Part shown: in pieces, positions 1 to 7,912 of the stretch | Layout: every line of letters starts with the position of its first letter | Numbering within the stretch: position 1 is the stretch's first letter | From: Leptospira haakeii | GTDB lineage: Bacteria; Spirochaetota; Leptospiria; Leptospirales; Leptospiraceae | Reading direction: 5' to 3' | Assembly (NCBI RefSeq): GCF_002812045.1 | Contig: NZ_NPEG01000007.1 | Coordinates: forward strand, 1 to 64,000 | Length of the DNA: 64,000 bases | Notes under the pieces: generated by a model | The model's input: the letters and a program-made list of their open reading frames with translations, nothing else | Database searches by the model: none | Told to the model about the DNA's origin: nothing | Translations under genes and position numbers: made by a program

Positions 1-1379
1 CCTCCGGAGGATGCAGAACCAGAAAGATATTTTTTATCCTGATCTATGATATCGTTCGTACCTTTTGCAAAGTTGCGGTCCGGAGTAAAATATCCCCCTA
101 AACTGGAAATATTCGAGGCGTCTATTCCGCCTTTTCCTACGTTATACGTAATTGCTTCCGAAACTGTTCCTCTATCTGTTCTCCAAGGAGAAACTGCGCT
201 CAAGTTGGACCAAGTCGCGCCAGTATCATATGCGAGTGATCCCCATTCTACCCAGGAGCCATCGTAAAACCTCGTGGGATATCCTAGAATTGCGAGAGTG
301 GCGAATCCTGTGATGGAAGATCTTACATTTGTCCTACAATATGCGATAATCGTTTGTCCTGAAGTATATCCGTTAGAACTCAAAAGATTCGCAAGATCCG
401 TTTTAGGTAGGAACTCCTTATTTGCGTTTATAAAATTCGCGAAAGGAAGGTTTTTCGCACCCTTAACATGTCCTTCAAAAGGTGTATAGCAGCTAGGAGT
501 ATCCGCACAGGTAAGATTAGAAGGCCCTACAGTACTTCCAGTTCCGTCGTATTCAGTAGAAGATCTAGCATCCATAATGAAACTTCCACCCGAAGGAGCA
601 GGAGTAGAATTCGTGAATGTCGGACTAGTGATACCTTGGACTGCATTAAAAACATCCGCGAGCGTCGCTTGCAAAATTGTATGATCTCGATACAAACTTC
701 CTAGAGTTCCAGCCCCGCTGGATGTAGGAATTGTATATATAGAACCGCCTGTTAATTGAGATGCAGTGATTTTTGTGGATGCAGCTCCATTTAAAACCGC
801 TAAGTGAGTTTTCTCCACTCCCCAATAATACAGTGTATACCAAGAACGTAGTGTTAACATTAAGTTTCCATCTGTAGGAACATCTTGTGCAAGAACGATC
901 AGATCACTCGCAGGATTTACGCCGAAACGTTTCAAGAATGCATCGATATTCGCTCCTTCCGGAACGATGGTCTCGGTATCGATCAGACCGTTAAATCTGG
1001 TCTGACCAAAAAATGTATAATCCGTAGAAGTTGCAGTGATCCCATACACTCTTACACCTTCCTCAGGTCTTATATAAGAACCTGAAAGCGCTCCTCCATT
1101 GATCTGAAAGATGATCAATCTTCCGCTAATCCCAGAAGGACGGTTTGATGCCCAATTCGATCTCCAAGATTCCAAAGTGGGCGCAGTTATAAGTCCGTAT
1201 GTATTACCATTATAATCGTCATTCGATACGGACAAAAGTTGGGATGTATTAAATACCTCAACAGGCTGCACCAGAGCAAGCTTTTGATACGGAGTGAGAT
1301 ACTCCGGAGCATCGCAGGCTTCCAAAAAAGGAATTAGTAATAAACAAATTCCTAAATTTCTAATTTTTAAACCGAACAT
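1..1379 (-). CDS. Rhodanese-like lipoprotein (3' end beyond window)
   Basis: Translating the minus strand from the ATG at 1379 gives an open frame of about 459 residues that runs off the window edge. A GGAGGAG ribosome site precedes the start. The N-terminus is a lipoprotein signal ending LEAC (Cys22). An inactive N-terminal rhodanese-like domain follows (DDYNGNTYGLI, SWRSNWASNRP). A second domain carries the loop AYCRTNVRS with candidate catalytic Cys348, then a G-Y-P-T-R-F-Y-D-G-S-W segment typical of sulfurtransferases. It is a paralogue of the gene at 2833-4380, sharing the same N-terminal motif and CRTN loop. It is the last visible gene of a run with the beta-barrel protein 13 bp upstream. 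Transfer of sulfane sulfur at the cell surface or in the periplasm is inferred; the substrate is unknown. Confidence 0.8.
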   Translation of the reverse strand, partial: MFGLKIRNLGICLLLIPFLEACDAPEYLTPYQKLALVQPVEVFNTSQLLSVSNDDYNGNTYGLITAPTLESWRSNWASNRPSGISGRLIIFQINGGALSGSYIRPEEGVRVYGITATSTDYTFFGQTRFNGLIDTETIVPEGANIDAFLKRFGVNPASDLIVLAQDVPTDGNLMLTLRSWYTLYYWGVEKTHLAVLNGAASTKITASQLTGGSIYTIPTSSGAGTLGSLYRDHTILQATLADVFNAVQGITSPTFTNSTPAPSGGSFIMDARSSTEYDGTGSTVGPSNLTCADTPSCYTPFEGHVKGAKNLPFANFINANKEFLPKTDLANLLSSNGYTSGQTIIAYCRTNVRSSITGFATLAILGYPTRFYDGSWVEWGSLAYDTGATWSNLSAVSPWRTDRGTVSEAITYNVGKGGIDASNISSLGGYFTPDRNFAKGTNDIIDQDKKYLSGSASSG

Positions 1380-1392
1380 ATTCTCCTCCGAT

Positions 1393-2364
1393 CTATAAGT
1401 TAAATGGAAAATTGATCAGGAACCCGAAGGTTCTTAAGATTGCGGTGTTATACCCGGCATACGTATGAGAATAAAAGAAGTTATAGTAATTCCCATACTT
1501 ATCCGTATAACCTAAACTCACTTCTAAGTTATGATAGATTTCCTTTCTTCCCCAGGCAGGCCTTTCATGTTCCAGATAATAGTTATACCAATCCGTTCCA
1601 AAAGGTGCTATGGAAGGTGGATTTACTTGGATCAAGTTTAATGGAGGGGTTCCTCTTGGATCCGCAAATGCATATCCTCCCTGCCCGATCTGTCCTCTAC
1701 TTCCAACTATGAAGATAAACGAATCCCAGAAACGTTTGTATAACGCTCCGTAATAAAGGACATCATCTGGTACCGGCTTTTCTCTTCTTCTATAACTCCA
1801 TTCACCTAAAGCACCAAGCCCCCAAACATTGAAGTCTTTACCTAAGTAGATATTTACTTCAGCGCCGTTTGCTCCATCTCCTAAAGCCTGCGGGTTTCTG
1901 TCATAATCACCTTTTTTGATCCCACCAATCCTAACGCTGACAGTTGGAACCCAAATAGAGTCATAATCATATTCATCTAGGACCTTGTAACGTAAACCTG
2001 CTCTGGAATCTATGATCCCGTACTTATCCGGTTGTTCAGGAGAAGTTAAGGTACCAAAATAACGATCTATCAATTGGACCCTTCCTAATTTACCAAAACC
2101 AGTTTGTAGGTCCACGGTAAGTCTATCAGTGATCCCATATTCAAAAGCGAGAGCACCTACATTGATTCGAACATCATCATCGTACGTGTTATGGTATTTT
2201 CCCACATACGCTGAATTATAAACCGAATTTACTGCAGTAGTCCGAACCCATAATTGTCTTTGGTAAGGGGCCCAAACCGTCTGTGAAAATAATTCCCCAA
2301 TAAAAAGTGGTTGGGCCAAAAATAGAAGGGGAAGAAAAACTCCCTTCTTAAATAATAATTTCAT
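1393..2364 (-). CDS. Putative outer-membrane beta-barrel protein
   Basis: The 323-residue product has a signal peptide (MKLLFKKGVFLPLLFLAQPLF, cleavage near residue 28). The rest is rich in alternating aromatic and polar strands, with Tyr/Trp-rich turns and a C-terminus ending in Phe-Asn-Leu, as in transport-type outer-membrane barrels. Segments such as YGITDRLTVDLQTGFG and RAGLRYKVLDE resemble the MetA-pathway porin/transporter style, but I do not recognise a named family. It lies 18 bp after the small exported protein at 2383-2751 and 13 bp before a rhodanese lipoprotein, so the three are probably co-transcribed. A role as the outer-membrane channel of the rhodanese system is inference from position. 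Confidence 0.6.
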   Translation of the reverse strand: MKLLFKKGVFLPLLFLAQPLFIGELFSQTVWAPYQRQLWVRTTAVNSVYNSAYVGKYHNTYDDDVRINVGALAFEYGITDRLTVDLQTGFGKLGRVQLIDRYFGTLTSPEQPDKYGIIDSRAGLRYKVLDEYDYDSIWVPTVSVRIGGIKKGDYDRNPQALGDGANGAEVNIYLGKDFNVWGLGALGEWSYRRREKPVPDDVLYYGALYKRFWDSFIFIVGSRGQIGQGGYAFADPRGTPPLNLIQVNPPSIAPFGTDWYNYYLEHERPAWGRKEIYHNLEVSLGYTDKYGNYYNFFYSHTYAGYNTAILRTFGFLINFPFNL

Positions 2365-2382
2365 TATATGATGATTCCCTGA

Positions 2383-2751
2383 TTAATCCTTTTTCTCCTC
2401 CAACTTCACGTTGAAGCGGATACTTACGAAAAATTCCAAAGCGGAAATCTGTTCTTCGGATAATTTGCCTGCCAGATCCTCCAAATTCACCCTTCCCTTT
2501 TCGGAGTTAGGCAAAGAACCTTGTAGGTATTCCAAACGGTTTTTCTGGGATTTTGCTAGATCTTCTTTTTTAGCGTCTAAGGCGACCTCTGCATTATAGA
2601 TTGCCTTGCCTAGATTGAACTTTTCCCTTTCCTTTCCGCGAAGTGCTTGTCCAGCAACCCCCCCGCCGCCGAATCCACCGGAGGCCCAAACTACTTCCAG
2701 AGAAGAGAAGAATAATGCGCCGATCAGCGCGTAGATATATAAAGTTTTCAT
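2383..2751 (-). CDS. Small exported cytochrome-like protein lacking a haem motif
   Basis: The 122-residue protein starts with a signal peptide (to about residue 24) and a Gly-rich linker. The mature part reads like a small c-type cytochrome: 'NLGKAIYN' near the start, a middle 'VNLEDLAGKLSEEQISALEFFVSIRF', and a Lys/Glu tail. There is no cysteine at all, so no CXXCH and no covalent haem. It may be a degenerate cytochrome fold that has kept a structural or partner-binding role, or an unrelated helical protein. It lies between a rhodanese lipoprotein gene and an outer-membrane barrel gene on the same strand. A strong hairpin terminator separates it from the upstream gene, so it may have its own promoter or depend on read-through. 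Confidence 0.55.
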   Translation of the reverse strand: MKTLYIYALIGALFFSSLEVVWASGGFGGGGVAGQALRGKEREKFNLGKAIYNAEVALDAKKEDLAKSQKNRLEYLQGSLPNSEKGRVNLEDLAGKLSEEQISALEFFVSIRFNVKLEEKKD

Positions 2752-2792
2752 AAAGCAGTAACTCCCTCTTTTTATTTTATGTTACAGAATTG

Positions 2793-2819
2793 AAAAGAGC
2801 GGGGGTCCCCCGCCCTTTT
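2793..2819 (-). terminator. Strong intrinsic terminator hairpin
   Basis: AAAAGAGCGGGGG and CCCCCGCCCTTTT form a 13-bp, nearly perfect stem around a single T, with a run of four T on the minus strand. It lies 13 bp after the stop of the rhodanese gene at 2833-4380 and before the next co-directional gene. It should end or attenuate transcription there. The A- and T-flanks make it potentially bidirectional. Confidence 0.8.
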
Positions 2820-2832
2820 ATGTAAGTTGTGG

Positions 2833-4380
2833 TTATTGGTTTTTGTAATTCCAGTCCTCTACGAACGCTTTCTTGGTAGTAGTTGCAGAAGAATTGATTT
2901 GGAAATAATCCACAGTGGATTTTTTCACGCCTGAGTTATAGTGAGCGCCTAAACCGGATCCTCTCGCACCTGACTCTATCGCGCCCTGAACATCGGGAGC
3001 GAATTTAGCCGGAACTGATGGATAAGTAGAAGCTCCCGCAGTTACGTCGTCGTTAAAGTTTCCAGATGGAAAGCTTCCAGCCAATAATCCAAAGATACTC
3101 CATCCGTCTTCCAAGAACACGGAAGGACGTCCCAAAATCAACTGAGTGGAAATACCGCTTGTCTGAGTTCTTGTGTTTGTTCTGCAATATTGAAGAATAG
3201 TTTGTCCTTCTACATATGCAGGAGCGCCTGAGTTAGGCCCACCGGTAGTTCCATAAGTGTCCCAGATATCCTGAACATCAGCTTTGGATTTAAATTTCAA
3301 AGTATTGAAAGTTCCTGCGGCAGACGCACCATAGGCATAGGTGTTATCAAGATTTGCACGTTCTACTACGTTGTAATGGGGAACAAAGACTGCACCTTTC
3401 AAGTGACCTTCAAAAGCGATCGCTCCTCCGGAAGTTTTTGTAGTTCCGGTAGCATTTTCCGCACCGTCAAACTCTTGCCATCCTGCAGAAGAAGTATAAG
3501 ACCCGATCGTATTAGTAGTATTCTTAGTTCTGTTATCAGATATCAAAACTGTGGAAGAAAGTCCCTTCACGCTATGATGTCCGTTATTCTTAGCAACTTC
3601 GATCGTATCTTCGATACTCAAAGTTAAAATTCTGTTATCCACATTTTTCAGTTGTTTAACAGAGAAAGTTCCATTCAAAGGAGGAACAGATTCATCTGTA
3701 TCATTACCTAATTCAGCTTCAGGAAATTGCCCTTTGATCGTTCCATTCAGGATAGCGAGATGCTCGTGAGCCACACCCCAATATCTTAATGAGTAATGTT
3801 GGTGACCTATCGAACCGTAGTTGTCCCCGCTACCGCTTGCAAATACGATTAAGTCCTTAGTAGGATCCACTCCATAAGTCTGGAACCAAGCGTCGATATT
3901 CGCACCGCTAATAAGACCAAAACCCCCGGTAGTAGAAGTTCCGCCTGGTATAGAGATAAGTCCGTTGTCTCTAGTCTCTCTGAAAGTTTTCCAGGAATAC
4001 AGAGCGGAATTGTTTCCATCTACTGCAAAGAATACTTTTACTCCAGTCTTCGGTAGAATTAAACTTTTATTAGCATCCGCTCCGGCTTTGCTTGTTTGAT
4101 AGATCACCAAGTTTCCGGTAATACCCGCAGGCTTATTGTTTGCCCAATCGTTTACCCAACTTCTGAGAGTATCTGCAGAAATAAGACCGTATCGGTTATC
4201 ATTATAATCATCTGCAGACTCGATCGCTAGATCGGAAGCGCTTGCTACTTTTACACTGGAAGTTCCTCCTCCAATTGCAGCTAACGCGAGTGCGGAACTG
4301 TCAGAAGATCCCTCTCCACAATTCCCGAATAATCCCAGCACAATTGCCAGGAGGCTCGTATGAATGAGCGTATTTTTCAT
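2833..4380 (-). CDS. Rhodanese-like sulfurtransferase lipoprotein
   Basis: The 515-residue product has a lipoprotein signal (GLFGNC, lipid Cys21) followed by a Ser/Ala-rich tether. The first rhodanese-like domain (about 50-210; DDYNDNRYGLI) lacks a catalytic cysteine. The second (about 300-440) has the loop QYCRTNTRT with candidate active Cys399 and a following LGRPSVFLEDGWS segment. A Ser/Thr/Gly-rich tail follows. An AAGGAG ribosome site precedes the ATG. It is a paralogue of the partial gene at 1-1379; both sit in one cluster with an outer-membrane barrel. A TTATCCAA palindrome about 120 bp upstream is shared with the promoter of the XRE-cupin regulator next door, suggesting control by it. 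The sulfur donor and acceptor cannot be told from sequence. Confidence 0.8.
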   Translation of the reverse strand: MKNTLIHTSLLAIVLGLFGNCGEGSSDSSALALAAIGGGTSSVKVASASDLAIESADDYNDNRYGLISADTLRSWVNDWANNKPAGITGNLVIYQTSKAGADANKSLILPKTGVKVFFAVDGNNSALYSWKTFRETRDNGLISIPGGTSTTGGFGLISGANIDAWFQTYGVDPTKDLIVFASGSGDNYGSIGHQHYSLRYWGVAHEHLAILNGTIKGQFPEAELGNDTDESVPPLNGTFSVKQLKNVDNRILTLSIEDTIEVAKNNGHHSVKGLSSTVLISDNRTKNTTNTIGSYTSSAGWQEFDGAENATGTTKTSGGAIAFEGHLKGAVFVPHYNVVERANLDNTYAYGASAAGTFNTLKFKSKADVQDIWDTYGTTGGPNSGAPAYVEGQTILQYCRTNTRTQTSGISTQLILGRPSVFLEDGWSIFGLLAGSFPSGNFNDDVTAGASTYPSVPAKFAPDVQGAIESGARGSGLGAHYNSGVKKSTVDYFQINSSATTTKKAFVEDWNYKNQ

Positions 4381-4499
4381 TTTGTTCTCCTTTGCTGGTC
4401 CGGTCAGGGTTCCCTCTTGTTTATTCCACAGCGGACTCTAAGCACAAAGTCGAGACAAGGCTCCGTTTTTACCAAGATTATTTCAATATAACGAACATA

Positions 4500-4516
4500 T
4501 TATCCAATTAATTGAA
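4500..4516. promoter_or_regulatory. Candidate operator of the XRE-cupin regulator, copy 1
   Basis: TTATCCAATTAATTGAA matches the palindrome at 5429-5445 (shared form TTATCCAAYTWATTGRA). It sits in the 404-bp AT-rich gap 4381-4784 upstream of the rhodanese gene. Apart from this site and the hairpin at 4694-4729, I see nothing else in that gap. Confidence 0.45.
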
Positions 4517-4693
4517 CAATATATTATAATAAGAGACCAATTTTTTAAACAAAACGGAATAAACTCCTAAAAACAGGAAACAAAATGACTATAGAAAATA
4601 CTTTTTGTAACTTTAAGATGCGACATTTTCCGTTAAAACAGAATATTCAGAAAATCGAAATTACCTTTTTATAAAGTATTCGATTCAAATGGA

Positions 4694-4729
4694 GAGAAGT
4701 AGCCCTTGATTAAATCAAGTCCACTTCTC
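4694..4729. repeat. Nested inverted repeat (possible terminator)
   Basis: GAGAAGT/ACTTCTC (4694-4700, 4723-4729) encloses CTTGATT/AATCAAG (4705-4711, 4713-4719), giving one long interrupted hairpin just after the stop of the XRE-cupin gene. It lacks a good T-tract in either direction, so it could be a weak terminator, a processing signal or an operator. Confidence 0.4.
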
Positions 4730-4784
4730 ATATTTATTAAAAGGGATTTTGCCCAAAGTGTGTTAGGCCGGTCGGGGATCTATT

Positions 4785-5369
4785 TCAATCGTCGGAAAGA
4801 GAAGAGGACCAGATCAGATATGAATCCTTCTCTCCTAAATTTGCAAGTTCTTGTAAATCCTTGCCCAAGAAGGTCATACTGTCCCCTTCTTGCAGATCGA
4901 ACCATTTGCCTCCTACCTTTAAACGAAGTGCGCCCGACTGTAGGAACAAATTTTGCCTTTGCTTAGATTGTACTTTTGTAATAAAGGTTTTGGCTACTCC
5001 AGGAAGAAGTCTAATCTCAAACAGTCTAGTTTGAAATCTAGTTTCTTCATGGAGAAGAGGACGGATCACGTACTGATTCTCTTCTACAGAATTTTCACTA
5101 GAGTCTTCTTTCCTAAAAATTTTAGGAAATTCTTCCTTAGAAAATTCCATGAGGCTGGACAAAGGTAAACGAATCGCCTTTGAAATTTTCCATAACAGTG
5201 CAATAGAAGGTGCAGCCTTTCCGGATTCCACAAGGCTTAACATTCCTCTACTCACCTGAGATAACTCAGCAAGTTTTCCAAGAGAAAGACCTAACTCTTG
5301 TCTCCTCTTACGAACCAAGGTCCCAATAGATTGGATCAGACCTCTTTCAATCGGATCGATCGTTGGCAT
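4785..5369 (-). CDS. XRE-family regulator with C-terminal cupin domain
   Basis: The 194-residue protein has an N-terminal helix-turn-helix (about 14-68: LVRKRRQELGLSLGKLAEL, then SRGMLSLVESGKAAPSIALL). An acidic linker leads to a cupin barrel (about 105-190; LPGVAKTFITKVQSKQRQNLF, LQEGDSMTF). This XRE-cupin arrangement is known in small-molecule-responsive repressors or activators. An AGGAGA site precedes the ATG. The palindrome at 5429-5445 lies 60-76 bp upstream of the start and a near copy lies before the neighbouring rhodanese gene. Autoregulation and control of the rhodanese cluster are therefore inferred. The ligand is unknown. Confidence 0.85.
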   Translation of the reverse strand: MPTIDPIERGLIQSIGTLVRKRRQELGLSLGKLAELSQVSRGMLSLVESGKAAPSIALLWKISKAIRLPLSSLMEFSKEEFPKIFRKEDSSENSVEENQYVIRPLLHEETRFQTRLFEIRLLPGVAKTFITKVQSKQRQNLFLQSGALRLKVGGKWFDLQEGDSMTFLGKDLQELANLGEKDSYLIWSSSLSDD

Positions 5370-5428
5370 ACTCGGTTCTCCTCAACTGAACCGGAATTTT
5401 GTTTATTCCGAACAGTTATAATAATAAT

Positions 5429-5445
5429 TTATCCAACTTATTGGA
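5429..5445. promoter_or_regulatory. Candidate operator of the XRE-cupin regulator, copy 2
   Basis: TTATCCAACTTATTGGA contains the perfect inverted repeat TCCAA-N4-TTGGA. It lies in the promoter region of the XRE-cupin gene and matches the site at 4500-4516 at 15 of 17 positions. Confidence 0.5.
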
Positions 5446-5498
5446 AATACTGTTCAAAATAACAACCAAAATTCTTTCAAAGGAGAAAAAAATCTGAT

Positions 5499-6881
5499 TT
5501 AGCCCAAAAGAGATGGTTTTTCGAGGGAATTGCTGATTTTAGAAGGAAACCGGACCCTATACCAGACAAGAAGGATGGGAAGAAAGAGTAAGCCGATCAA
5601 AATTAAAAGCCAATTCGGATGCGCATAATAACCTTTTTCTAATACGGATTTCCAATCTCCCAGATTCGCGTAGTTCAGGTAAGAAAGCTGCCCTAAGAAT
5701 AAAAACACCCAAGAAGGCCAAAAAACTTTGGATTCCTTAAGTAAAAATGGGAACATCCAAAGAAGATACCAAGCATTTACCACCGGAGAAAAATAAAAGA
5801 ATAAGAAGAATGTAATCCCTATCCTCTCCTCCTCTTCCAAATCCGAAGAATATCTTTTATTCAAAAAGAATAATATACTTAAAATCGCAGGAAGTGCCCA
5901 GAAAGTCCGAGAGAATTCTCCGAATAGGTCATGAAGGATATTATAACCCAAGGGAAAGAATGTAAAACTCCCTATAAACCTGCTTAAAGCGGTGAAATCT
6001 GTTTCCTTGGAAAATAACAGAAAAGGGAAATATGCTAAGATTATTCCTAAAATGGAAAAAGTTATATCTATCCCTATTCTTTTCCAATTCCGAATTTTAT
6101 CCCAATACAACTTGAATATAAAAGGAAAGAGGAATACTCCGAATCCTTTTACAGCAATACTCAGCCCCCAAATAAAAAAGCCTAAACGAAACCTGCTCTT
6201 CTCCGCTAAATAAAAAGAATAAAATAGAAGAAAGATCCCTATAATATCAGGATGAGAATTTAAAAAGATCTCTTTGATCAGAATTGGATTCCAAAAATAT
6301 AAAGAAGATGCTCGAGTCCCATATTTAGTTCTGATCAAGAAGAATAGAAGAATGTCAGGAACCAAAAGAAAAAGTTTCAGTGCCCAGAGCTTCCAAGGAA
6401 ATAGAATATGAACGAGATAAAAATAGATTTCTAATACCGGTCCATAAATTGTGGGCCAATCTGGATGATTGATCCTGGAAAGTATTTCAGTTCTAGTTGG
6501 ATCCAGTTCTCCAAAAAATGATTCCGGAGTGATCCCATAAGGGCTTCCTTTTTCGAAACTAATCCATCCATCCCAAAGATAACGTGCCCAATCGTCCTCG
6601 AAAATCGGAGTCGAAAAGATCAAAACAATACGAATAAGAAGTCCTAAAGCAAAACTTAATCTTCCGGGAGTTTCAAATGTTTTAGAAAGAAATAAAAATC
6701 CATAAACAATACTTAATCCGCAAAAACCAAAAATGTATATACTTCCGGTTAAACTTCTTCCTTGGTTCTTCATTTCCCAAAAGAGAAAAATACATAGATA
6801 AACAAAAGAAGCCAGGATCCAAATCAGGTTTCCGCGGTTTAGAATCTGGCTACTTCTTTCTTTATTCCTTTCAAATCCCAA
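5499..6881 (-). CDS. Polytopic membrane glycosyltransferase (GT-C / GT87-like)
   Basis: The 460-residue integral membrane protein has about 10-12 hydrophobic segments. After the second or third segment, the first large loop has the acidic pair of GT-C enzymes (Glu95-Asp96-Asp97 in FEDDWARYLWDGW) and the phrase SFEKGSPYG. Further on are NPILIKEIFLNSHPDIIG and AVKGFGVFLFPF, as in GT87/mannosyltransferase-like proteins that use polyprenyl-phosphate sugars. The TTG at 6881 is chosen because AAGGG lies 9 bp upstream and no in-frame ATG is nearby. It probably adds hexose to an envelope glycan or lipid. The GT2 gene at 9277-9999, of the type that makes polyprenyl-phosphate sugars, could supply its donor. 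Confidence 0.7.
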   Translation of the reverse strand: MGFERNKERSSQILNRGNLIWILASFVYLCIFLFWEMKNQGRSLTGSIYIFGFCGLSIVYGFLFLSKTFETPGRLSFALGLLIRIVLIFSTPIFEDDWARYLWDGWISFEKGSPYGITPESFFGELDPTRTEILSRINHPDWPTIYGPVLEIYFYLVHILFPWKLWALKLFLLVPDILLFFLIRTKYGTRASSLYFWNPILIKEIFLNSHPDIIGIFLLFYSFYLAEKSRFRLGFFIWGLSIAVKGFGVFLFPFIFKLYWDKIRNWKRIGIDITFSILGIILAYFPFLLFSKETDFTALSRFIGSFTFFPLGYNILHDLFGEFSRTFWALPAILSILFFLNKRYSSDLEEEERIGITFFLFFYFSPVVNAWYLLWMFPFLLKESKVFWPSWVFLFLGQLSYLNYANLGDWKSVLEKGYYAHPNWLLILIGLLFLPILLVWYRVRFPSKISNSLEKPSLLG

Positions 6882-7017
6882 GGTACATTTCCCTTTTCAC
6901 TGTTAAATACCATTAAAAATACAGGACATTTGTCTGTAATATTAAAAATATTCTGTTATATAGGATTTTTTGTATTACTTATTGACGAATTTTAAGCCGT
7001 TCATCAAGTTAGCCCAA

Positions 7018-7902
7018 ATGAAACTCATAATCTCTTTCGCCTTAGTTTTCCTAATTTCCTCCTCTCTTTTCGCCTCCGAAAAACTTTCTGGAGTCAGAGG
7101 ATGGTTTATCAGCGCACCCGAAGCATTATATTTGCACGGGCAAGGTGCAGTGTTTGTGGATGCGAGAGATGGGATCAAAGTATCTACATTCTCTAAGTCA
7201 GTTCCTTTAGGTTGGCAGGAAATCTCTCAAAAAGAATTTCCTAACCAAGGAAATTTAGTCCATACTTCCGAAGCGAAGGAACTCTTACGAAAAAAAGGAT
7301 TGGATGCCAATAAGATCGTATTGGTATTCGGAGATCCTACAGGAGGATGGGGAGAAGAAGGAAGGATTGTATGGTCTCTTAGAACATTAGGTTTCTCTAA
7401 AGCATTTATCGTAGATGGAGGCATTAATGCTTTGCTGAAGGCTTCTAATTCTCCGGTCCCAAATCGTCCTGAAATCTTTTCTAAAATAAATGTTTCCGTT
7501 TCTGAAAATAAAAATTGGTCTGCAGATTCAAAATTGATCCAATCCGAACTTTCGGATAAAAAGTTCGCATTCATAGATACCAGAGAAGAAAGAGAGTTTT
7601 TAGGCCAAACTCCTTACGGGGAATCCAGAGGGGGCCATCTTCCTGGAGCTAAGTGGATCTATTATAAACAATTCTTGGATAAAGACGGATATTTATTAAG
7701 TGAATCCAAAATTGTTTCTAAATTATACGAATTAGGGATTTCCAAAGATAAGACCGTGATCTCCTATTGTACTGGAGGGGTCAGATCAGGTTGGATGACC
7801 TCCGTTCTTGTCTCTTTGGGTTATAATGCAAAAAATTATGCAGGGTCTATGTGGGAATGGTCATCTAAAGGGGATCAAAACCATCCTTTAGTAACTAGAT
7901 AA
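7018..7902 (+). CDS. Exported two-domain rhodanese sulfurtransferase
   Basis: The 294-residue product has a clear Sec signal peptide (MKLIISFALVFLISSSLFASE). That signal is why I take the ATG at 7018 rather than the upstream TTG at 6970. Two rhodanese domains follow. The first has FGDPTGGWGEEGR in place of the active loop, so it is inactive. The second has the active loop SYCTGGVRSG with Cys251 and the ending GYNAKNYAGSMWEW. This is the architecture of thiosulfate/3-mercaptopyruvate sulfurtransferases, here placed in the periplasm. It is followed after 10 bp by a pentahaem cytochrome, so the pair probably couples sulfane-sulfur transfer to electron flow. It is distinct from the two lipoprotein rhodaneses at 1-4380. 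Confidence 0.85.
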   Translation: MKLIISFALVFLISSSLFASEKLSGVRGWFISAPEALYLHGQGAVFVDARDGIKVSTFSKSVPLGWQEISQKEFPNQGNLVHTSEAKELLRKKGLDANKIVLVFGDPTGGWGEEGRIVWSLRTLGFSKAFIVDGGINALLKASNSPVPNRPEIFSKINVSVSENKNWSADSKLIQSELSDKKFAFIDTREEREFLGQTPYGESRGGHLPGAKWIYYKQFLDKDGYLLSESKIVSKLYELGISKDKTVISYCTGGVRSGWMTSVLVSLGYNAKNYAGSMWEWSSKGDQNHPLVTR

Positions 7903-7912
7903 TATTTTTATA

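Noticed and set aside
4705..4719. CTTGATTAAATCAAG looks like a Crp/Fnr box
   Set aside because: The half-sites are 3 bp apart, not 4, and it is nested in a larger hairpin (4694-4729) just after a stop codon.
6970..7017. Upstream TTG start for the rhodanese at 7018
   Set aside because: It would place 16 residues before a clear signal peptide and has no ribosome site.
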